Origin: Bacillus amyloliquefaciens DSM 7 = ATCC 23350
GTDB lineage: Bacteria > Bacillota > Bacilli > Bacillales > Bacillaceae
Direction: 5' to 3'
Length of the DNA stretch: 64,000 bases
Assembly (NCBI RefSeq): GCF_000196735.1
Contig: NC_014551.1
Span: 425,501-489,500 of the forward strand
The notes below the pieces were generated by a model. That model made no database searches. It saw nothing but the letters and a program-made list of their open reading frames with translations, and had not been told where the DNA came from. The first letter of the stretch is position 1, and every line of letters begins with the position of its first letter. Position numbers and translations under genes: made by a program. Of this stretch, positions 33,412-42,920 are shown piece after piece.

Positions 33412-34465
33412 CTAAGGATCGCGGCGCAAGGATAACAGATCTTCCACAAGCCCGCGGCCGATCACCTGCTCATATTGCCCGTAAACCGGGTCGAGACGTT
33501 TCATCCATTTTTTCTTTTCCGCTTTCGTCAGCACGTGAATATTGATGGATGAATTCTTCTTGATTTCTTCAAGCTGGTCTTTATTCATTTTCTCAGCGGA
33601 GGCTTCGTTCCATTCCGTCGTTTCTTTCATTGCCTCCGTTAAGATGGTTCTCGTTTTTTCAGTCTGTGAATTCCAGAAATGCTCGTCGGTCATTACGGCA
33701 TAACCGAGGTATCCGTGATTGCTGATTGTCAAATAAATCTTGAACATTATAAAATTTTTTAGAATAGATATTTGAAATCGTATTTTCCTCTCCGTCTACG
33801 AGATTGCTTTCTAAGAGCTGAAACGTGGAATTAAAAGAATCCTGCCGCGGCTGCGCGCCAAGCAGGCGGTACTGATCCTCTATTACACTGCTCGGCATGA
33901 TCCTGAGAGCCTGTCCCTTTAAGTCATCCGGTGTGAAGATCGGCCCTTTATTTGATGTGAGCTGCTTAAACCCGTTTGTCCAGTACGCCAGTCCTTTCAA
34001 ATGATGCTTTTCTAAAGATGCGAACAGGCGGGTGCCGATTTTGCCGTTTAAGCCTTCCTGCACGGCCTTATAGCTGGTAAACGCGTATGGCAGATCCAAA
34101 ACACCCCATTCGGGAGAGAGTGATCCGAGCTTTGAGGTGGAGGGAGCGATGAATTGCACGTCCCCATTTTGAAGGGCGTTTATTTCTTCATTATCTGAAT
34201 AGAGGCTCCCGTTTGGAAACACCTCTACTTTAATGGTGCCGCCGGACTTTTGATAGACCAGGTCGGCAAACTTATTCGCTGCCCGCCCTTTAGGCGTGTT
34301 TTCAGCAACGACATGGCTGAATTTGAAAACAATTTGATCTTTCAGGCCTTCCTGTTCGTCATCATAATACGGATCTTCCGTTGAGAAACGATCATGAAAG
34401 CCGATGAATAAAGCGGTTCCAATACCGAGTACCATCAGGCTGAGACAAGTCAGCAAGCTTTTCAT
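33412..34465 (-). pseudogene. dctB: C4-dicarboxylate-binding protein DctB, frameshifted
   Basis: TRAP-type solute-binding protein that in B. subtilis helps DctS sense succinate, fumarate and malate. The ATG at 34465 follows GGAGGGGG and begins a signal peptide (MKSLLTCLSLMVLGIGTALF). The receptor fold runs on with KFSHVVAENTPKGRAANKFA and LDLPYAFTSYKAVQEGL up to NIYSKKFYNVQD. A surplus base in the A runs at 33731-33737 then shifts frame and leads to an early stop. The remaining third (YLTISNHGYLGYAVMTDEHF to LLSLRRDP) is intact in another frame. If real, the truncated receptor lacks part of its second lobe. Divergent from dctS, 80 bases away. Confidence 0.85.
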
Positions 34466-34545
34466 CGAAAACCCCCTCCGCCATTTTCTATAACAAGCAT
34501 AATCGGGCGGGCCGGTTTCGTAAAGAGACGGAAAGGAAGAGGCCA

Positions 34546-36168
34546 ATGACGAAAAAAAAGCTCACCATCCGCTGGAAAATCACCATACTTTCTTATATCG
34601 TCGTGCTTTTTACCTTTTTGATCGTAGGCATCGTGCTGATCGGCAATATTCAGCATACAGAAGAGCGCGAGCTGAAAAAACGGCTGATGAATACCGCGCG
34701 GACGGTATCTGAGATGACGGATGTCAAACGCGCTCTCGAGCAGAAAAAACAGAGAGAAGACGTGCGCCATGCGGTCGAAGAAATAAGGATCATCAATGAA
34801 GCGGACTACATCGTCGTCATGGATATGGATCATATCCGCTATTCACATCCCGTCAGCACAATGATCGGAAAGCGTTCAAGGGGCGAGGACGAAGCAGCGG
34901 CGTTCGCCGAGCACATTTATTTTTCTGAAGCAAAGGGAGAGATCGGCACCGCCGTCCGCGCTTTTTATCCCGTAAAAGACCGGGATTTGAATCAGATCGG
35001 TGTCGTCCTTGCGGGTAAAACGCTGCCGGGCTTTGGTGAAATTCTTCTTCAGCTGAAGCATGAAATTCTGTTTATCGTTCTGTTGGCGCTCGGCTTCGGA
35101 CTGGCGGGCTCCTTTTTGCTGGCCCGCCACATCAAAAAACAGATGTTTTGGCTGGAGCCTCATGAGATCGTGAGAATGTATGAGGAACGGACCGCTACGT
35201 TTCATTCGATGAATGAGGGTGTCATCGCGATTGATAATCAGCACCACATCACCATTTTTAATGAAAAAGCGAAGCAGATATTCAATGTCAGTCAAGATAC
35301 CGATGGCAGATTGATCTGGGACGTATTAAAAGATTCCCGGCTCCCTGAAATCGTCGAGCGGAACCAAGCTGTATATAATGAAGAAATCCAAGTCAGCGGA
35401 AAGGTGATCATGAGCAGCAGAATTCCGATCGTCATGAAAAAGAAGGTCATCGGAGCCGTCGCCATTTTCCAGGACAGGACGGAGGCGGCGAAAATGGCTG
35501 AAGAACTGACATGCGTAAAAAATTTTGTCGATGCGCTCAGAGTCCAAAACCACGAACATATGAACAAGCTCCACACCATCGCGGGACTGATTCAGCTCGG
35601 AAAATCAGAAAAAGCGCTCCAGCTCGCTTTCAAGGCATCGTCAGAACAAGAAAGCGTCACTGAATTTCTTCATCAGGCCATTCAGAATGACGCCGCGGCG
35701 GGGCTTTTGTTAAGCAAAATCAAAAGAGGAAAAGAGCTCGGCATTTCTGTGAAAATTGATGAAAACAGCAGCTTCTCGGAATTTCCGGAGCATGTCGACC
35801 AGCATGACATCGTCGTCCTGCTCGGCAATTTAATAGAAAATGCATTCGGCGCATTTGAAACAGCGGACACGGAGGACAAACACATTGACATCAGTATCGA
35901 GCAAAATGATGAAGTGCTTGCTATATTAATAGAAGACAACGGAAGCGGGATTTCCGATCAGCACATCCCGCGCCTTTATGAAAAAGGGTTTACCGTCAAT
36001 AAAACGGGGGGCACGGGATACGGATTGTACCTCGTCAAACAAATCGTCGACAAAGGGATGGGCGTCATTGAAGTTGACTCACAGCAGGGACAGGGAACGG
36101 CATTTTCAATTTTATTTCCGATGAAGGGGGAGGAATCATTAAATGGACATCAAGGTGCTGCTTATTGA
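34546..36168 (+). CDS. dctS: C4-dicarboxylate sensor histidine kinase DctS
   Basis: CitA/DcuS-type membrane kinase of 540 aa. TM1 is at about residues 12-33 and an extracellular PAS-like sensor at 34-172. TM2 is at 173-193, with a cytoplasmic PAS at about 215-315. The phosphorylated His is H336 in VQNHEHMNKLHTIAG. The ATPase domain has NLIENAFGAF (N box), IEDNGSGI and GGTGYGLYLVKQI (G boxes). AAGGAAGAGG precedes the ATG. It overlaps dctR by 26 bases. Together they switch on dctP when dicarboxylates are present. Confidence 0.93.
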   Translation: MTKKKLTIRWKITILSYIVVLFTFLIVGIVLIGNIQHTEERELKKRLMNTARTVSEMTDVKRALEQKKQREDVRHAVEEIRIINEADYIVVMDMDHIRYSHPVSTMIGKRSRGEDEAAAFAEHIYFSEAKGEIGTAVRAFYPVKDRDLNQIGVVLAGKTLPGFGEILLQLKHEILFIVLLALGFGLAGSFLLARHIKKQMFWLEPHEIVRMYEERTATFHSMNEGVIAIDNQHHITIFNEKAKQIFNVSQDTDGRLIWDVLKDSRLPEIVERNQAVYNEEIQVSGKVIMSSRIPIVMKKKVIGAVAIFQDRTEAAKMAEELTCVKNFVDALRVQNHEHMNKLHTIAGLIQLGKSEKALQLAFKASSEQESVTEFLHQAIQNDAAAGLLLSKIKRGKELGISVKIDENSSFSEFPEHVDQHDIVVLLGNLIENAFGAFETADTEDKHIDISIEQNDEVLAILIEDNGSGISDQHIPRLYEKGFTVNKTGGTGYGLYLVKQIVDKGMGVIEVDSQQGQGTAFSILFPMKGEESLNGHQGAAY

Positions 36169-36814
36169 AGATGATCCGATGGTGCAGGAAGTGAATAAAG
36201 AATTTATCACCGGTGTTTCGGGGTTCAGCGTCATCGCCACGGCCGCTAACGGAGACGAGGGAATCAGGCTCATAAAAGAACTGCGCCCCGACCTCGTGAT
36301 ATTAGACGTGTACATGCCGAAAAAAGACGGCATTAAAACGCTCCAGGAAATCAGAAAACAAAAGCTCGAAGTGGACGTCATCATCGTCTCGGCTGCAAAA
36401 GACAAAGAGACGATCCAGCTTATGCTGCAAAACGGTGCGGCCGATTACATTTTGAAGCCGTTCAAGCTGGAGCGGATGAGACAGGCGCTCGAAAACTTTA
36501 AACAATATAAACGCAAAATCGAAGAGCATGACACCATGTCGCAGGATCAGCTTGACGCGCTGCTTAAAATTCCGCAAAATCAGTCCCGGAATCTGCCGAA
36601 GGGGTTAAATCATTTTACGATGAATGAAATTTTGACCTATATGAAACAGCAGACGGAGCCGCTTTCAGCTGAAGAAGCCGCCAAAGCGCTCGGAATCGCC
36701 AGGGTGACGGCGCGGCGTTATCTCGATTTCCTTGAAAAGGACGGCCAGATAAAGCTGGACATTCAATACGGAGGAGTGGGCCGGCCGGTTAACCGCTACA
36801 AATTCGTCCATTAG
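36143..36814 (+). CDS. dctR: Response regulator DctR
   Basis: CitB/DcuR-type regulator of 223 aa. The receiver domain (residues 1-120) has acidic E9, D10, D11, phospho-acceptor D55 in LVILDVYMPK and the conserved Lys in ILKPFK. The C-terminal DNA-binding part has a helix-turn-helix, SAEEAAKALGIARVTARRYLDFL. GGGGGAGG lies 9 bases before the ATG inside dctS, so kinase and regulator are translationally coupled. Its target is probably the dctP promoter, where tandem boxes lie. Confidence 0.93.
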   Translation: MDIKVLLIEDDPMVQEVNKEFITGVSGFSVIATAANGDEGIRLIKELRPDLVILDVYMPKKDGIKTLQEIRKQKLEVDVIIVSAAKDKETIQLMLQNGAADYILKPFKLERMRQALENFKQYKRKIEEHDTMSQDQLDALLKIPQNQSRNLPKGLNHFTMNEILTYMKQQTEPLSAEEAAKALGIARVTARRYLDFLEKDGQIKLDIQYGGVGRPVNRYKFVH

Positions 36815-36815
36815 C

Positions 36816-36833
36816 CAAGACCAAAAAGACCAA
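36816..36833 (+). promoter_or_regulatory. Tandem 9-bp boxes, candidate DctR site
   Basis: AGACCAAAA is repeated exactly twice head-to-tail directly upstream of a TATGAT -10 (36843-36848). The -35 region is non-consensus, as expected for an activator-dependent promoter. Confidence 0.6.
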
Positions 36834-36869
36834 AATGTCCGTTATGATCATAAGCTTCCCCTCTCTTCA

Positions 36870-36883
36870 TGAAAACGCTATCA
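36870..36883 (+). promoter_or_regulatory. cre (CcpA) site of dctP
   Basis: TGAAAACGCTATCA matches the consensus TGWAANCGNTNWCA at every position. It lies about 22 bases after the -10 hexamer, where CcpA would act as a roadblock when glucose is present. Confidence 0.85.
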
Positions 36884-36922
36884 TTTGTACATAGACGCAG
36901 CGAGAGGCAAGGGGGAGTAGGG

Positions 36923-38179
36923 ATGAAAATTTTCAAAAATCTCACGGTGCAAGTCATCACGGCGGTCATCATCGGCGTCATCGTCGGGCTCGTATGGCCT
37001 GAGGCCGGGAAACAAATGAAACCGCTCGGCGATACATTTATCAATGCGGTAAAAATGATTATCGCCCCGATCATATTCCTGACGATCGTGCTTGGCATCG
37101 CCAAGATGGGAGACATGAAAAAAGTCGGCAAAGTCGGGGGAAAAGCATTTATTTATTTTGAGGTCGTAACCACTATCGCCCTTATTATCGGACTTCTGGT
37201 CGTCAATATCATGAAGCCGGGTGAAGGGCTTGATTACAGCAAGCTTGAAAAAGGAGATGTCTCTCAGTACACGCAAAACGGGGGACAGGGAATTGACTGG
37301 ATTGAATTTATCACTCACATCGTTCCGTCAAACATGGTTGACGCTTTTGCGAAAGGCGATATTCTTCAGGTCTTATTCTTTTCTGTTTTATTCGGGGTAG
37401 GTCTGGCGGCGCTGGGTGAGAGAGGCAAAAGCATTATTGATTTCTTCGATAAACTGTCACACGTCTTTTTCAAAATCATCGGCTACATCATGCGCGCGGC
37501 GCCGATCGGCGCATTCGGGGCCATGGCCTATACAATCGGCCACTTCGGACTGGATTCCATCAAGCCGCTGGCGAGTCTGATGCTGTCTGTATACATTACG
37601 ATGTTCCTGTTTGTATTTGTCGCTTTGAATATCATTTGCAGAATATTCGGTTTCAGTTTGTGGAACTATCTCCGGTTTATCAAAGATGAACTGCTCATCG
37701 TTCTCGGCACAAGCTCTTCTGAGTCGGTTCTGCCGCGGATGATGGATAAAATGGAGCGCTACGGCTGTTCAAAATCGGTTGTCGGCCTTGTCATTCCGAC
37801 GGGATATTCCTTTAATCTGGACGGCACCTCGATTTATCTATCCATGGCGACGGTTTTTCTGGCGCAGGTGTTCGGCGTTGACCTTACGATCGGTCAGCAG
37901 ATTACGATCATTCTCGTGTTGATGCTGACATCAAAAGGCGCGGCGGGCGTAACCGGAAGCGGATTTATCGTGCTCGCCTCCACCTTGTCAGCGCTTCAGG
38001 TTATCCCGCTGGAAGGGCTTGCGCTGCTCCTCGGTGTTGACCGCTTTATGAGTGAAGGAAGGGCGATCGTCAATCTGATCGGAAACGGAATCGCCACCAT
38101 TATCGTAGCCAAGAGCGAAAATGAGTTTGACGAAGTGAAAAGCACACAGGCCGTAAAAGAAATGAAAACGGCGGTTTAA
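36923..38179 (+). CDS. dctP: C4-dicarboxylate transporter DctP
   Basis: Dicarboxylate/cation symporter (DAACS family) of 418 aa importing succinate, fumarate and malate. Family motifs include [21 protein letters not shown], the serine-rich loop [18 protein letters not shown], and [19 protein letters not shown] with the substrate-binding NLDGT. GGGGGAG precedes the ATG at 36923; the earlier in-frame start has no such site. It is controlled by DctSR and CcpA, and a terminator follows. Confidence 0.93.
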   Translation: MKIFKNLTVQVITAVIIGVIVGLVWPEAGKQMKPLGDTFINAVKMIIAPIIFLTIVLGIAKMGDMKKVGKVGGKAFIYFEVVTTIALIIGLLVVNIMKPGEGLDYSKLEKGDVSQYTQNGGQGIDWIEFITHIVPSNMVDAFAKGDILQVLFFSVLFGVGLAALGERGKSIIDFFDKLSHVFFKIIGYIMRAAPIGAFGAMAYTIGHFGLDSIKPLASLMLSVYITMFLFVFVALNIICRIFGFSLWNYLRFIKDELLIVLGTSSSESVLPRMMDKMERYGCSKSVVGLVIPTGYSFNLDGTSIYLSMATVFLAQVFGVDLTIGQQITIILVLMLTSKGAAGVTGSGFIVLASTLSALQVIPLEGLALLLGVDRFMSEGRAIVNLIGNGIATIIVAKSENEFDEVKSTQAVKEMKTAV

Positions 38180-38187
38180 AAGGGGAG

Positions 38188-38223
38188 GAACGGCATGCAT
38201 CGGGCATGCCGTTCTTTTTTTCG
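38188..38223 (+). terminator. Terminator of dctP
   Basis: 11-bp stem GAACGGCATGC / GCATGCCGTTC, 5-base loop, eight or more Ts. Confidence 0.95.
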
Positions 38224-38364
38224 GCCGCTATGAGTAAAAAAGATAAATTTGTTTAAATTTATTAGGAGGTGGACAAAGACCTTAGCGTCATTTTGTTATA
38301 TAATTTACAATTAGAGAGTGAAAGATGAAATCTAAGGGCTTTTTGTCCTAGCAGGAGTGTATAA

Positions 38365-39414
38365 ATGGCGGCTATTTTTAAATTTTTTCAGCATCCGGGT
38401 GTCAGACGTTTTTCCGTTTTTCTTGTTTTGACTGGGGTGTTAGTTGTATTCCGAAGTATGATTAATTTGATTTTGCTTACGTTTATTTTTACTTTTCTGA
38501 TGGATCGGCTGGAGACTGTCATCAGGCATGTGTTGAACCATTTTTTCCGGATCAGCCAGAGGGTGGTCATTACCGTTTTATATATTGCGCTGGCTGTCGG
38601 AGCGACTGTGGGAGGCTTTGTCTTTTACCCGATTGTTGCCAAGCAGATTGAACAGCTGATTAAGCAGATCAAGCACATCGCGTATCATCCCGATGTCATC
38701 CCGTTTTATGAAGAAATATCGAGCGTGTTCGGCGATATTAATATCGGTTCCTATGTAAAAGAAGGATTTAATGTACTGTATACATACTTGGCCGATATCA
38801 GCACTTTCGGTTTGCAGGTCGTGATGTCACTGATTCTCAGCATGTTTTTCCTGTTCGAGAAAAAGCGGCTCACGGAGTTTATGAAAAAATTTCAGCACAG
38901 CAAGCTGTCTGTTTTTTACTACGAACTTGCTTATTTCGGCAGCAAGTTTGCGAGAACGTTCGGCAAAGTGCTTGAAGCTCAATTTATTATCGCGCTGGTG
39001 AACTGTATCCTCACCTTGATCGCATTGGCGATTCTGCATTTTCCGCAGCTGTTCGGCCTGTCAATCATGGTCTTTTTCCTCGGGCTCATTCCCGTTGCGG
39101 GTGTGGTGATTTCGCTCATTCCGCTCAGTATCATCGCGTATACGACGGGCGGCGCTGCGTATGTCATCTACATCGTACTGGTCATTTTCGTCATTCATGC
39201 GATTGAGACTTACTTCCTTAATCCGAAACTGATGTCAGCGAAAACGGAACTTCCGATCTTTTTTACCTTTACAGTTTTAATTTTCTCGGAACATTTCTTC
39301 GGCATTTGGGGCTTGATTATCGGGATTCCGATTTTTGTGTTCCTGCTGGATATTCTGGATGTCGTCAATAACGAAGAGATGGAAAAATCTGAACCGGAGC
39401 CGGATAAGACGTAA
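38365..39414 (+). CDS. ydbI: AI-2E (PerM) family membrane protein YdbI
   Basis: 349-aa polytopic protein of the AI-2E transporter/PerM family. It has paired helices at each end (FSVFLVLTGVLVVFRSMINL, VITVLYIALAVGATVGGFVFYPI, VMSLILSMFFLF) and the typical SIMVFFLGLIPVAGVVISLIP followed by NPKLMSAKTELP. Relatives export small molecules or exchange Na+ and H+; specificity is open. AGGAGTG precedes the ATG. A TATAAT-like -10 near 38296 has no clear -35. Confidence 0.82.
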   Translation: MAAIFKFFQHPGVRRFSVFLVLTGVLVVFRSMINLILLTFIFTFLMDRLETVIRHVLNHFFRISQRVVITVLYIALAVGATVGGFVFYPIVAKQIEQLIKQIKHIAYHPDVIPFYEEISSVFGDINIGSYVKEGFNVLYTYLADISTFGLQVVMSLILSMFFLFEKKRLTEFMKKFQHSKLSVFYYELAYFGSKFARTFGKVLEAQFIIALVNCILTLIALAILHFPQLFGLSIMVFFLGLIPVAGVVISLIPLSIIAYTTGGAAYVIYIVLVIFVIHAIETYFLNPKLMSAKTELPIFFTFTVLIFSEHFFGIWGLIIGIPIFVFLLDILDVVNNEEMEKSEPEPDKT

Positions 39415-39427
39415 CATCAGCTCCGCT

Positions 39428-39456
39428 CTTCACGAATATATGACAAATGTTATAAT
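39428..39456 (+). promoter_or_regulatory. Promoter of ydbJK
   Basis: TTCACG (39428-39433), 17 bases, TATAAT (39451-39456). The transcript would start right at the hairpin that follows. Confidence 0.55.
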
Positions 39457-39462
39457 GCAGAC

Positions 39463-39495
39463 AGTGCCTTATGTACGGGCACTATTTATTTTTTG
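39463..39495 (+). terminator. Hairpin with T-rich tail between ydbI and ydbJ
   Basis: AGTGCC / GGCACT stem followed by ATTTATTTTTT. It can end ydbI transcription, and also forms the first bases of any RNA from the ydbJ promoter, so it may act as leader attenuator or 5' stabiliser. Confidence 0.6.
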
Positions 39496-39515
39496 TGAAA
39501 AAGGAGGAAGGCTGT

Positions 39516-40442
39516 ATGACTGAGCCGATTTTACATATCGAAGGCCTTGACAAAACAATAGGCAAAAAGCACATTTTAAAAAACATCAGCTTGGATGTCA
39601 GGCAGGGCGAGATCATCGGTTTGCTCGGTCCGAATGGATCGGGGAAAACCACACTTATCAGAATCATCGTCGGCCTTTTAAAGAAAAACAGCGGTACGAT
39701 TACAATTAACGGTTTTCAGCACGATGCTGATTTCGAAAAAGCGCTTGAATCTGTCGGAGCAATCGTAGAAAACCCTGAATTCTACCCATATCTGACGGGG
39801 TGGGAAAATCTGAAGCACTTTGCCAATATGCACAAGAACATCAAGGAGGACAGGCTTCAAGAAGTAATCGAGCGGGTCGGTCTCGCAAATGCCGTTCACG
39901 ACAAAGTTAAAACGTATTCCCTCGGTATGCGTCAGCGCCTCGGCATCGCACAAGCCATTCTTCACCGTCCGAAGCTGCTCATTTTAGATGAACCGACAAA
40001 CGGGCTTGATCCCGGCGGAATGAAGGATTTCCGCAACCATTTAAAAGAGCTCGCGGAGCTTGAGGGGACGAGCATCCTCTTCGCGACGCATTTACTGCGT
40101 GAAGTGGAGGATCTTTGCGACCGTGTCATCATCATTCAAAAAGGTGAAATCAAAACAGAGGTCGTCCTGCGCGGCGCTGCGGAAAAAGAGGAAAAAGCCG
40201 TCATCGACATCCAGCCGGCTGACAAAGCATTTGAATGGCTGTCCGAACAGCAATTTGCTCCGGAGAAAAACGGCGGGGGCATTACTGTCACCGTATCGAA
40301 GAAGGACATCCCGGCATTAAACCGGGCGCTCGTCGGACAAGACTTTCTCGTGTATTCCATCATGCCGTATGCGGAATCGCTTGAGGATGAATTCATGAAA
40401 GTGACGACGGCGCTTCAAGAGGAGGGGGAGACGAATGTTTAA
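39516..40442 (+). CDS. ydbJ: ABC transporter ATP-binding protein YdbJ
   Basis: 308-aa ATPase of a bacitracin/multidrug-type exporter. Walker A GPNGSGKTT, signature YSLGMRQRLG, Walker B LLILDEPTNGLDPG and the switch His in FATHLL are all present. The C-terminal 80 residues form the small extra domain common in two-gene exporters. The ATG at 39516 follows AAGGAGG with 8 bases between. It overlaps the permease ydbK by 8 bases. Confidence 0.9.
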   Translation: MTEPILHIEGLDKTIGKKHILKNISLDVRQGEIIGLLGPNGSGKTTLIRIIVGLLKKNSGTITINGFQHDADFEKALESVGAIVENPEFYPYLTGWENLKHFANMHKNIKEDRLQEVIERVGLANAVHDKVKTYSLGMRQRLGIAQAILHRPKLLILDEPTNGLDPGGMKDFRNHLKELAELEGTSILFATHLLREVEDLCDRVIIIQKGEIKTEVVLRGAAEKEEKAVIDIQPADKAFEWLSEQQFAPEKNGGGITVTVSKKDIPALNRALVGQDFLVYSIMPYAESLEDEFMKVTTALQEEGETNV

Positions 40443-41202
40443 ATTGACAGCAAATGAGCATATGAAGCTCTTTAATCGAAAAGTCTCATTAGTGGCGCTT
40501 ATTCTGATGGCCGTTCTCCAGTTTATTATGGCGCTTGTCATTAAACGGCTTGTCATCAGCTCCGGAACGGACGAGAATTTCATCGGCTATATGGCGTACG
40601 CACCCGGGCTGAATATTCTGCTCGAGGCATTAACGATCGTGATCGCGGCAACGATCATTTCCGCTGAATTTGATAAGAAAACGATCAAATTTTTGTTAAT
40701 CCGCCCGGTAAAGCGGGAGCGCATTTTTATATCTAAACTCATTACCGTATTTTTGGTCAGCCTGTACCTGTATGCGGTGTACTATATTCTGTCACTGCTT
40801 TTCGGCATCGCTTTCTTCGGTATGTCGGTGACATCTGAATCAGGGACGCTTCTCGTGAACACGCTGAAAGTAATCGGCACGAACTGGGTTGAGGCATTTG
40901 CGATGGCATGCTTCGGATTGCTGTGCTCTTCCTTATTCCGAAACAGCGCCACGGCTGTCATTTTATCATTTATCGTGCTGTACGGCGCAAAATCACTCGT
41001 GACGATTATGTCTCTCTTCCAAAACAAATGGGGAAGCTTCCTGCTGTTCGCGAATACTGACCTGACGCAATACATGAGCGGGGCGAAACCGCTGTTTGCG
41101 GGAATGACGCCGTTATTTTCCGTGGGCATTATCATTATCCATATCGTCTTCTTCTTAGCCGTCGCTTGGTGGAGTTTTTGCAAACGCGATGTTCGGGTGT
41201 AA
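40435..41202 (+). CDS. ydbK: ABC transporter permease YdbK
   Basis: 255-aa ABC-2-type permease with six helices (VALILMAVLQFIMALVI, LNILLEALTIVIAATIIS, FLVSLYLYAVYYILSLLFG, AFAMACFGLLCSSLF, AVILSFIVLYG, FSVGIIIIHIVFFLAVAWW). The stretch AEFDKKTIKFLLIRPVKRERI, which couples to the ATPase, is typical. A strong GGAGGGGGAG site lies inside ydbJ. Substrate unknown. Confidence 0.88.
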   Translation: MFKLTANEHMKLFNRKVSLVALILMAVLQFIMALVIKRLVISSGTDENFIGYMAYAPGLNILLEALTIVIAATIISAEFDKKTIKFLLIRPVKRERIFISKLITVFLVSLYLYAVYYILSLLFGIAFFGMSVTSESGTLLVNTLKVIGTNWVEAFAMACFGLLCSSLFRNSATAVILSFIVLYGAKSLVTIMSLFQNKWGSFLLFANTDLTQYMSGAKPLFAGMTPLFSVGIIIIHIVFFLAVAWWSFCKRDVRV

Positions 41203-41296
41203 AGTAAAGGAATGACATTTTTGTGAAAAAGATCACGATAAATCAATAATTTATGCTATTTTGATTTATAATAAAGGTAATGACGGAGGTGCTCAC

Positions 41297-41632
41297 TTGA
41301 GAAATTTTATTACCGCATTACCGATTGTGTTATTGCTTGGTTTTTCCTTTGTTTCATTCATGTTCCAATTCGAACATCTTGTTTATTTCAGGCTTGCGCT
41401 GGGGTTGTTTTCTACAGTGGGTCTGTTTCTCTTATATAAAATGAAGACGGGATTCCGTTATTTCATCATCTATCTGTATGCAAGCTGGATCGTGCTCGCG
41501 GCAGTTACCGCTTTTGAAGAGCCGATTTTCTCAAGCTTTTTCTTTGGCGGGCTTGTTATGACGATGGGCTATCTCACATATATGCTGATCTATCTCGGGC
41601 TCAAGCAGGACCGCGGCCCGGAAGCAGTCTGA
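41297..41632 (+). CDS. ydbL: Small membrane protein YdbL
   Basis: 111 aa, the usual length, with four hydrophobic helices (ITALPIVLLLGFSFVSFMF, FRLALGLFSTVGLFLLY, YFIIYLYASWIVLAAVTAF, FFFGGLVMTMGYLTYMLIYLGL). TTG start 7 bases after GGAGG. No function known. Monocistronic, with a -10-like TATAAT at 41267-41272 and a terminator. Confidence 0.8.
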   Translation: MRNFITALPIVLLLGFSFVSFMFQFEHLVYFRLALGLFSTVGLFLLYKMKTGFRYFIIYLYASWIVLAAVTAFEEPIFSSFFFGGLVMTMGYLTYMLIYLGLKQDRGPEAV

Positions 41633-41636
41633 ACGC

Positions 41637-41664
41637 GCTATTCTACGGAATAGCGTGTTTTTTT
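41637..41664 (+). terminator. Terminator of ydbL
   Basis: CGCTATTC / GAATAGCG stem with TACG loop, then TGTTTTTTT. Confidence 0.85.
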
Positions 41665-41678
41665 GTACAGCCTCACAG

Positions 41679-41707
41679 TTGCGGAACAAGACTTGAATCT
41701 CTATAAT
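41679..41707 (+). promoter_or_regulatory. Promoter of ydbM
   Basis: TTGCGG (41679-41684), 17 bases, TATAAT (41702-41707). Confidence 0.55.
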
Positions 41708-41746
41708 ACTTATTAACTTTATCGGAATTATAATGGGGGGATTCCA

Positions 41747-42892
41747 GTGTCTTTATGGATACAGAACGAACGGCAGAGAGAATGGATGGAAAAAATCGGC
41801 CTTCTTGCAGATGAATTTCAAAAAACAGCCGCGCTTGATGATGAAGAGGGCCGATTTCCCGCAGAGAAAATTCAAAGATTGCGGGACGCTGGTTATACGG
41901 CGCTAACGGTACCTGAGGCTTTCGGCGGAGCAGGCATCTCGGTTTACGATATGGTGCTGTTTCAGGAACGGCTGGCTAGGGGGGACGCGGCCGTTGCTCT
42001 CGGAATCGGCTGGCATTTATCCGTCATGGGAGAGCTCGGAGAAGAAAACAGCTGGAATGAAGATGTCTTTTCATTTATCGCAGAAGAAGTGAAAAAGGGA
42101 GCCGTCTTGAACTGGGCAGCGACGGAAAAGCAGACCGGCAGCCCGACGAGAGGGGGAAGACCAGGCACTTCCGCGGTGAAAAAAGACGGTCAATGGGTGC
42201 TGAACGGCCGAAAAACCTTTACAACCCTTTCACTGACTTTGGATTATATGCTGGTGACGGCATGGATTGAAGAAAAGCAAACGACCGGCGTTTTTCTCAT
42301 CCATAAAGACCAGGCGGGCGTTTCGGTCGAAGAAACATGGGATATGATTGCCATGAAGGCGACCGGAAGCCATGATCTTCTTTTAGATCATGTCATGGTC
42401 AGTGACGAGCGGCTCGTGGAGCTTTTCAGCGGGCCGAGAGGGGCAAAAGTGAACGGCTGGCTGCTCCACATTCCCGCTGCTTATTTAGGCATCGCTCAAG
42501 CGGCAAGGGACTATGCCGTCCGGTTTGCATCCGAATATTCGCCGAACAGCCTGAACGGTCCGATTAAAGACGTGCCGGCCGTTCAGCAGCGTGTCGGGGA
42601 GATGGAGCTGGAATTGTTAAAAGCGAGACAGTTTCTCTTCACGGCGGCGCAAATGTATGATGACCCAAAACGCCGTCCGTTTATAAAAAGCGAGCTCGGC
42701 GCGGCAAAACACATTGTGACAAATGCCGCCCTTTCTATTGTTGATAAAGCGATGAGAATCACCGGCGCGAAAAGCCTGGAACGAAATAATCCGCTTCAGC
42801 GGTATTACCGGGATGCCCGGGCGGGACTTCACAACCCGCCGATGGACGATGCGGTCATCGGCAAATTAGCGGCGGAAGCATTTGAGCAATAA
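41747..42892 (+). CDS. ydbM: Acyl-CoA dehydrogenase YdbM
   Basis: 381-aa flavoprotein of the acyl-CoA dehydrogenase fold: N-terminal helical domain, central beta domain (NWAATEKQTGSPTRGG, VLNGRKTFTTLSLTLDYMLV), C-terminal helices (KHIVTNAALSIVDKAMRITGAKSLERNNPLQRYYRDARAG). The last motif binds FAD at the dimer interface. GTG start with GGGGGG 6 bases before. The substrate is unknown; sulfur- or fatty-acid-related roles are both possible. Confidence 0.88.
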   Translation: MSLWIQNERQREWMEKIGLLADEFQKTAALDDEEGRFPAEKIQRLRDAGYTALTVPEAFGGAGISVYDMVLFQERLARGDAAVALGIGWHLSVMGELGEENSWNEDVFSFIAEEVKKGAVLNWAATEKQTGSPTRGGRPGTSAVKKDGQWVLNGRKTFTTLSLTLDYMLVTAWIEEKQTTGVFLIHKDQAGVSVEETWDMIAMKATGSHDLLLDHVMVSDERLVELFSGPRGAKVNGWLLHIPAAYLGIAQAARDYAVRFASEYSPNSLNGPIKDVPAVQQRVGEMELELLKARQFLFTAAQMYDDPKRRPFIKSELGAAKHIVTNAALSIVDKAMRITGAKSLERNNPLQRYYRDARAGLHNPPMDDAVIGKLAAEAFEQ

Positions 42893-42920
42893 AAAAAGAG
42901 CCTGAAAAAGGCTCTTTTTA
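42893..42920. terminator. Bidirectional terminator ydbM / fbpB
   Basis: AAAAAGAGCC / GGCTCTTTTT between convergent genes; it overlaps the fbpB stop codon. Confidence 0.9.

Noticed and set aside
34462..34833. 123-codon minus-strand frame across dctB-dctS
   Set aside because: Antisense to the start of dctS and to the dctB signal region; no ribosome site.
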